DNA of 64,000 nt from NCBI GenBank assembly GCA_015680685.1, contig MNCI01023332.1, forward strand, positions 5,163 through 69,162. The letters run 5' to 3'. Positions 57,691-64,000 of this stretch are shown here, piece after piece (the first letter of the stretch is position 1; each line of letters begins with the position of its first letter). The position numbers and the translations under genes are program-made. The notes under the pieces are model-generated. The model made no database searches. It worked only from the letters and a program-made list of their open reading frames with translations, and was not told the origin of the DNA. The stretch is from Gnetum montanum (taxonomy: Eukaryota; Streptophyta; Gnetopsida; Gnetales; Gnetaceae).

Positions 57691-57770
57691 CGGCCTAAAC
57701 ATTGTTAGGCCGTGATATCGCATATGCAATGTATCGTAGGCGATATTGTGTCCCTCCCAACTATATATAC
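57691..57770 (+). promoter_or_regulatory. Internal promoter of element F extra gene
   Basis: A perfect 8-bp hairpin CGGCCTAA / TTAGGCCG with a 6-base loop (57691-57712) runs into GATATCG words (57713-57747). The TATA box CTATATATAC follows at 57761-57770. The GATATCG words are those of F's own LTR and of element A's two promoters. Confidence 0.6.
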
Positions 57771-57772
57771 GA

Positions 57773-57801
57773 CCCCCCCCCCCCCCCCCCCCCCCCCCCC
57801 N
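57773..57801 (+). repeat. C homopolymer ending in an N
   Basis: 28 C followed by one N, two bases after the TATA box. The N shows the assembly could not fix its length. Confidence 0.9.
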
Positions 57802-58245
57802 CACAAATCACACAGGGGAGTTTTTCAAATTTTTCTCTACGACTTGCGAGTGTGACACCCTTACTTTTCTATCTATATCTCGCTCACTAGTACTCTAATT
57901 TTAATTTTGTCTGAACCTACTTGAACCCGAAGTGTTCAACTTAGTCATGAGGGAGGGACACGCATCGAATAGCATATAAATTTTTTGGAATTTATCATCA
58001 CCCAAAGGACATTATCAAGGGTAATTAGATATAACATTTAGAATAATTGTGCCAAAAATAATTGAATCCCCTTAAGTACATCGGGAAACTAAAATTGGAA
58101 ACCACCTAAGTAAAAAGGACCCACTATTATAATCTTTCGAGAAACATCACACGGAGATAAAAAAATTAATTAATTAAGGCAAGTAGTAAGTTATAACTTA
58201 ACTTTACAAACAACCATACTAATGCTTGGCCTCGTGTGATTGCAA
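57802..58245 (+). other. Leader of element F extra gene
   Basis: Untranslated; 57820-57960 resembles the leader of A's extra gene (complement of about 30430-30590), sharing GTGTTCNACTTAGTCAT. An intron is likely, since the part just before 58246 (GTGTGATTGCAA) parallels the TGTGATTACAG acceptor of A, with the AG lost. Confidence 0.45.
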
Positions 58246-58788
58246 ATTGCCCCAGAACATGGACAACAGGAAGGTCCTGCTCAAGGTGGAAGTAAACGAC
58301 CTAGGAGAGGTGAAGAACAAGTCCTTGTTGGACAACATGTAGAACAAGAGGAAAAATCATTTAGCATTCATCAAGAAGACCCTCCTAATGTACAGTCTAG
58401 GTAGGTAGAAGGAGGAGCTTCTACAGTGCCTAAATAGGGGCAACATCTTATGTTGCCCCAAGATTGTGTTCAGGCTATCCACGAAAGATCCACATTCACT
58501 GTAGTGATTGTGGAATTAAATTTTGAATCTTTTTCAAAGTTTACTCTTAAGGCTGTTAGGGACCACCTCAAAGGGTCTCCCTTATGACCTACCTAAAACA
58601 CCCTAAAATTTCAAGGCATTGCCCCAAGATTGTGTTTAGGCTATCCACGAAAGATCCACATTCACTGTAGTGATTGTGGAATTAAATTTTGAATCTTTTG
58701 CAAAGTTCACTCCTAAGGCTGTTAGGGACCACCTCAAAGGGTCTCCCTTATGGCCTACCTAAAACACCCTAAAATTTCAAGGCATCCT
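58246..58788 (+). pseudogene. Extra gene (aORF) of element F, N-terminal part
   Basis: The start codon ATG is ATT here; then APEHGQQEGPAQGGSKRPRR follows, matching the MAPK starts of A and B. Next come HVEQEEKSFSIHQEDPPNVQ (A: HVEQEAHSFSIHQE) and STFTVVIVELNFESFSKF (A: STFLVMIMELNFRPFTRF). Three or more stops, TAG and TGA. A tandem duplication of 166 bp repeats the last conserved part, and element D then cuts the gene at 58788. Confidence 0.75.
58453..58784 (+). repeat. Direct tandem duplication, 2 x 166 bp
   Basis: 58453-58618 and 58619-58784 are nearly identical (about five differences by eye). The unit lies in the coding part of F's extra gene and is not a multiple of three, so it shifts the frame. 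The second copy ends four bases before element D. Confidence 0.93.
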
Positions 58789-60486
58789 TGCTTCACCAAG
58801 CCTCAGTAATTCAAGCAGTGTCACGATAGTTCTTTAGGAGATGGATGCTCTAAATTTCAAACTATCTAGTTTGGCAAGTTTTCTACTCCTGGTGTCAGTA
58901 GGCTCAACAGACCCTTCAGCTTACCCACTTGAGTAGTTCATCCAACCAACAGCCTCCTTAGAAGCGATGCACAGAATTGTTAGCAGTGTTCAGGATGCGC
59001 GAAACAGTTCGACAAGTTTTCTAAGTCAGGAAGTTTGCTACGCTGCACTACACTATCTAGTGTAGCAGGATTCAAAAAAAATTTGTAGAATGAAGTGCTA
59101 CGATATGCTATGCTACGCAGCGTAGCACAGCGTAGCAAAGGTCAAACAGTTAGTTCCCTCGCCCAACTGCAACTCCTTCGGTAATGAATCCTTCCATTAG
59201 AAAGCGGCAAGTTTAGAGAAGAGTAGGCCATGTGGGCTACTATGCTATGCTATGCCACATAGCATAGCATAACGTAGCAACTATGCGAGAGCAACAAAAG
59301 ACATCTCAGAGTGCAGGATCAACAAGTTTGCAAGCTTCACATTGAAAAGAGCAAAGGTTGCAGATTTTTGGCATTTCTGCAATTAAGGCCAATTGCTATG
59401 CTACGTAGCATAGCATAGCGTAGCTAATATGCAAAATCAGTCAAAGCATTTCAAAGGTTTCCAGCACATGCAATAAGCCCCGATGTAAGTTTCTACCTCA
59501 AACTGGTGGCTACGCTATGCTATACTACATAGTGTAGCATGACATAGTAGGATGCTACGCTATGCTGACATGCTATGCCCCAAGATGTAGCACAACGTAG
59601 CAAGTAGTTACACTAAATCAATGCATCTCCTTGCATAGCAAGCTACTATACTACACCACATGGTATGTACAGTGTGGCGGGTACTTATGCTACATCAATG
59701 CACCTCACCTATTTGAACCATTGGCACATATCTGCAAGTTCTGATAGCACAATTATAGCATGGCAAGCCCATAATTATAGCATGGCAGGCTCATCTAATG
59801 GTCCTGCATGTCCATGCAGCATAGACATGTCAACATGGGCCCAAGACACATGGCGTCCAAACCGCATCTTCCATGTGCTCTTGGTCCTATAAATACCCTG
59901 ACGAGCAACGATCAAAGGGTTGGCAATTCATAGCATCTTTGCGCATAATTAGCAAACTTGAGTAGTTAACAAATTCTATTAGTAGCTAGCAAAAAAAACC
60001 CCCCCTTATTTTCAGTTAGCATCTGGTTAACAAGTTGGCTTTGTGACATCCGGGCATTGTTGGCTTTGAAGTCCGCATTCAAGCACATTATTGGCTTGCT
60101 TGAAACATCTTGGTTACTTTTGGGATCTCTGTGCTTCCCAGTGTTGTACAACCAATTGTATCCACCTAGCAAAGTAAAGTCATAAATTTGAAGTAGTGCA
60201 TTCCGTAACTTCTGCTTTGTTTTTCTCTTTATCACTGCATTTTACATTGTTATCATCTTCCTGCATTCAAAAAATTTCATTTTATGTTATAAGCACTACT
60301 TTCACATTAAACTTTTGCAAAAGGTTATATTAACACCAACTAATTCCTTGTCTAATAGACTAGACCGTTCAGGGTGCCCCATTTCCATTTTCATCTAGCA
60401 TGACCCAAGCATGGATCCGGGGTTAAGACTATCACGATCAATGACCTCTCTATGTTTTCCAACCACCGACATTTTCGATCGCTATA
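58789..60486 (+). repeat. Element D 5' LTR
   Basis: About 1698 bp, from TGCTTCACCAAGCC to TCGCTATA (usual CA changed to TA), set by the primer site and the end of F's gene. TATA box CTATAAATA at 59888-59896. No second copy is available to prove the ends. Confidence 0.65.
59030..59665 (+). repeat. Palindromic GCTACGC/GCGTAGC array in LTR D
   Basis: Many inverted repeats such as GCTACGCAGCGTAGC (59112-59126) and GCTACGTAGCATAGC (59398 on), with further clusters at 59240-59280 and 59508-59600. Each could fold into a hairpin. They end about 220 bp upstream of the TATA box. Confidence 0.85.
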
Positions 60487-60492
60487 GTTTTC

Positions 60493-60510
60493 TAGCACTA
60501 GAAGGAGGGC
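60493..60510 (+). other. Primer binding site of element D
   Basis: TAGCACTAGAAGGAGGGC, 6 bases after the LTR. The first G of the usual TGG is A. Same type as in element C. Confidence 0.75.
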
Positions 60511-60547
60511 TTTTTGGTGCCCTTTCCATGTTTTACTTTAGTCCTGT

Positions 60548-60880
60548 AAGCATTCTGCATCCTTATATGCATTAGCGTAAACTTGACACCCATTTTTGGT
60601 TGTCTATGCATCGTGTGATGCAGATCAGTTGCTTCGACGGTTCCTCTGAAACCCTGTAGGACATAAAGCCTTTGATCGCTAGTTGACTTGTTTATTTTAT
60701 GGTGGTCTTGCATGCATTCTATACCCTATCATGCACTAGCATAAACATGACACCCTTTTGTGATTGTTTACGCATCATGTGGTGCAGATCGGTTGCTCTG
60801 ACGATTCCCTCGGAATCCAGCAAGACATAAAGCCTTTTGATTGCTCTCCGGTCTCTTTGTTTTTCTTGTTTGCAATACCT
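60548..60880 (+). repeat. Direct repeat in element D leader, period about 165 bp
   Basis: Two diverged copies (about 60548-60712 and 60713-60880) share GCATTAGCGTAAACTTGACA- and ATAAAGCCTTTGATTGCT-like words. Position between primer site and gag start suggests the untranslated leader; a role in RNA packaging is possible but not shown. Confidence 0.75.
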
Positions 60881-60895
60881 TCTAGCTTTGTGACA

Positions 60896-63800
60896 ATGAC
60901 TTCCACAAGAACTACTGCTAACACCTCTAACCTCAAGGTTCTCTTCACAGTTCAAGACATTACAAGTGTCGAACAACCACTCAGCCCATGGCTGGGGCCA
61001 CGCTGATCCCTCAGGATCCAAAAATTGAGGACCTGAGGGTTTGGCCCAGCAACATGAGTGTTATAACTTTATATGTGCAAAGGTGTAAGCAAACTTACCC
61101 TTGGATGTGCAAGAACTCAAAGACAAACATAACTTCAAGTTCATTTACTACAATGGGAAGGAATTTTTTTCCACTCCCGGTGCTTCCATTCCTTTGACAC
61201 AGATGAATCAATGGCTTCTAGACCAACTAATCTAGTTGGATAGGCTTAGGGAGCAACAAGACACAGCATCCAACCATGATGAGACCTTCCAGGATGGATA
61301 AGAGGAGCTCGATTCTCAATCCGATGGGGGAGGTCAAACCAACCCCATTACCATTCCTTCTACCCAGTCTTTCTAGACCAACCCGTTGTCTATTGCTGCT
61401 CCCTTTGTGATCACGGCTACGCTGCCATAACCTGCAACTATTCCTGCAATGGGTAGTCATGTCATCTTCCCAGCATATCAATGCCCTTATTCCCCTGTTT
61501 CATTTGCAGCCACTATTCCTCCACAAACTGTTCATCAATCCATTCCTATAGCGGATCATACACCAGTCACGGCTACCCTGCCACATGTTCGTACCGTACC
61601 TACTTCATAGTCGTATGCAACTTCTACTTCCATTCCTGCATTTACACCTATCCCACCATTAGCAGTGGGCCCAGGCCCATCCACGTGGTGGACCCCATTC
61701 ACTGCTCCTCCTGCTACGTTACTGTCATAGATGTCTCACCACGTTTCCCACCAGGCCTACCAAACCCTGCAGATGGTACAACCTAGCGCGAGAATATGGT
61801 ATTTTCCACCTTACACACAAGCTGCCCATTCTATGGCGCAACCCATGGTAGCTACTTCAATAGCCCCACCTACCAGGTGATGGATAGCATAGCCACCACT
61901 ATTCATAGGGGCCACCCCAATGATACCGTCAATGGATCATGTTGTTGCCCCCACCGTGCCACAGATGGAAGCTGCCTCAACCGTTCCCTAAACATCTGCA
62001 TCATCGTAGGGTCTAGATCAAGCGTTCTAGCTTATCCAAATCCTTACTAAGGAAATAAAACACCTCAAGGTTGTTGGGTCTAACATGGTACAAGTCATGG
62101 ACTTTGACCAAGACGACCCTATCAGCCTTGCAATCCCTGCTTTCTTGTTATCCCCAAGGGTGTCCCTCCCCCACTTCATGAAATACAACAAAGAGGAAGA
62201 TCCCAATGCACATCTTGTTACCTTTAGGTCTGAGTCTCTTCTATTACAATAATGGCCACACACTATTATCCACATCTATGTGATGTCTCTGACTGAAAAG
62301 GCCCTGGATTGGTATTGTGCCCTACCACGCTCCTCCATATCAACCTTAGAGGAGCTTATGACCCAGTTCGTGAAATGCTTCAAGTATAAATTGAAGCTAG
62401 AAATCACATTGGATCAGCTAATGAGCATGAAGTAGGATCCTCTGGAACCAGTCCAAAAGTTCATCCAGTGTTGGAGTGCAACCCTTAATGAAATCCGTGA
62501 GCCCATCGTGGAGGCCCACTTACTGGCTGTCTTTAAAGGTGCAGTGAACAACTTCATCAATTCTAAGCTGTACTACCTCGCTCCTTGCACTCTTAGTCAG
62601 GCCTTCACTCAGACTAAGAAAATATAGGATATGGCCAAGGTGAGCAAAAACCCAGCCTATGTTGCTTACAAGAACACCTTCGCAAAGAAGGACAAGGGTA
62701 AGGCTACAACAATCACAGTGGCCGCTGTGGCGAATGAAGCCAAACCTAAACCTAATAACAATGTTAACAAGAACAACAAAAAGCTAGCCGCACCCGCAGC
62801 TAACCCCACACCTAAGCAGGGCAATGCACCACTACCTTCCACACCCACACCCAAGACATCTGTGCCATCAAAATTGAACTTTGAGTATAAAGGTCTCTCA
62901 AAGTATACCCCACTACCTGTTAAGCCTTCAGAACTTCTGAAGCAACTACTGGCAATGGGGTACATCCAACAAAAGTAGATGTTAAAGGAGGAAGTCAAGA
63001 AACATCAGTGGTATTGCGAGCTCCTCAGGAACCCCTCCTTGGCCTTGCCCAATGAGCCTCCAATTCCAAAGGATTTCAGGCTGGATCGATTTTGTAACTA
63101 CCACCAACAGTGTGGTCATAACACATACTACTGTCTGGCATTGAAGGATGACATCCAAAGGATGATTGATTAAGGAAAACTGGTGTTAGATGAAAGCAAC
63201 CCAATACGTCCTCAGAATCAATCTCTGCACGTCTACACTAACCCCCTCAATGCTAATAATGTCGATTATGTCATCAACACCATCGAAATTAACAGTGATC
63301 CTATGCCATCCCAACAGCCATTTGTGGTCTGTGTGCCTCACCGTAGCACACCAACATCACCGATGGATGATCAAAGCTCACAAAAACCATTTGTCTTGAG
63401 AGTCCCTCCTCAGACGTCTGCCCCCATGCCACCTATCAGCGAAATCGTGCCATCCTGCCCGTTAACACCGTTAGCTCCATTTGTCATCAGGGGGCCAACC
63501 CTTTCAACAACCCCCACCCCGCATAAGATAGTTGCATAGCCTTCTCATTCTAAAAAATGAGAAGTGCATTTCACAAGTGAGACATCAAGGGAATGTCACT
63601 TCAAGTACTTCCAAGCCTACGTCTTCACCCCCTGCATCTACACCCTCGTCACCAAAGACGAATGTTGCTACGACCACACAATCTACGCCACCCTGCCAAA
63701 AAGGGTTTGAACCCAGATCCGAAGCTACCCCTCCTTAGGAAATTCATCTTATGGGAAAAATGGAAGAGGGGAAGAGTAGTAAGTAGGAGGACGACAAGGA

Positions 63801-64000
63801 CCTCTTGGATGCTCTCACGTAGGTCAAACAGGCTCTAAAACAAAAGAATACAACCGTGAGCTTGTATGACCTAATCATGACATCTGCTCCACACCATGAG
63901 GCCTTGATTCGCATGTTGACAGTAATTCCAGTCGACGAGGACATGCCAGTGGAAGAGGAAGTGATCCACTCGGTCATGCTTCCTTCTACGCTTGTAGAGC
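60896..64000 (+). pseudogene. Element D gag
   Basis: It starts MTSTRTTANTSNLKVLFTVQ at 60896. The N-terminal part to about 62050 is Pro/Thr/Ser-rich and broken by frameshifts. The capsid reads VSLPHFMKYNKEEDPNAHLV (about 62162), EALDWYCALPRSSISTLEEL-like (about 62299) and FKYKLKLEITLDQLMSM (about 62380). From 62631 a long nearly open part follows: NNFINSKLYYLAPCTLSQAF upstream of it, then an Ala/Lys/Pro linker, PIPKDFRLDRFCNYHQQCGH (about 63063) with the CX2HX3GHX4C motif, and a Pro-rich end (63300-63540) with KPFVLRVPP. The last 250 bp carry the run toward protease. Few stops; fresher than gag of C. Confidence 0.88.

Larger units (their letters stand above)
35246..58788 (+). mobile_element. 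Gypsy element F, pol-less, split by element C
   Basis: F consists of a 5' LTR (35246-36029), primer site, gag (36171-38155), a post-pol type spacer (38156-38853), the 18-kb element C as an insert (38854-57034), then the rest of the spacer, the internal promoter and the start of the extra gene (57035-58788), where element D cuts in. Spacer landmarks that in B lie after pol directly follow gag here, so pol is missing. The 3' LTR is outside the window. It belongs with A and J by LTR motif. Confidence 0.75.
58789..64000 (+). mobile_element. Tat-like gypsy element D, left part
   Basis: LTR (58789-60486), primer site, leader with a direct repeat, and gag up to the window end. Gag and primer site are close to those of element C, but the LTR is not, apart from its first bases and layout. 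Protease and pol would lie beyond 64000. The left border is where F's extra gene stops. Confidence 0.82.

Noticed and set aside
62666-62998. Minus-strand frame rich in Ala/Leu/Gly opposite gag of D
   Set aside because: It mirrors the Ala/Lys/Pro linker of gag; codon pattern and homology favour the plus strand.
1-64000. tRNA or rRNA genes
   Set aside because: No cloverleaf or rRNA-like sequence noticed; the tRNA-like words are retroelement primer sites. A covariance-model scan would be decisive and was not possible here.

Overview
This window looks like intergenic heterochromatin of a seed plant with a large, transposon-rich genome. I see no convincing host gene, RNA gene or CRISPR array. The species cannot be told from the sequence. 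Almost everything belongs to LTR retrotransposons: one Ty1/copia element and at least seven Ty3/gypsy elements (called H, G, B, A, F, C and D here), plus a solo or cut-off LTR (J). All coding regions are broken by stops and frameshifts.

Layout, left to right. LTR J (1-619, minus) cuts into the integrase of a copia element (620-3529, plus). The copia element in turn sits in the gag of an old gypsy element H (3530 to about 8525, plus). A gypsy element G of Athila type (plus) follows. Its LTR seems to be split by element B (8636-20874, plus). Its RNase H is split by element A (26293-33797, minus, perfect GAGAG target duplication). Its pol end at 35245 is hit by element F (plus, from 35246). F is itself split by the 18-kb Tat-like element C (38854-57034, minus) and then by the related element D (58789 to the window end, plus). 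This is four layers of nesting (H, G, F, then C/D).

How the parts work together. B has the order gag, protease, RT/RNase H, integrase, and then an additional gene of about 2.7 kb (aORF) with its own TATA box and leader intron before the 3' LTR. A and F carry gag and the same aORF but no pol, so they look non-autonomous. C carries a different, intron-containing gene on its antisense strand, between protease and RT.

The most interesting pattern is that each subfamily has its own short motif array just upstream of the LTR TATA box, and in three cases the same motif recurs at the internal extra gene: CGATATCG-type in J/A/F, GAGGCCTCATCGA-type in B, AGCGTGACY-type in C. D has palindromic GCTACGCNGCGTAGC arrays in its LTR. 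Extra gene and LTR therefore appear to share a family-specific cis element.
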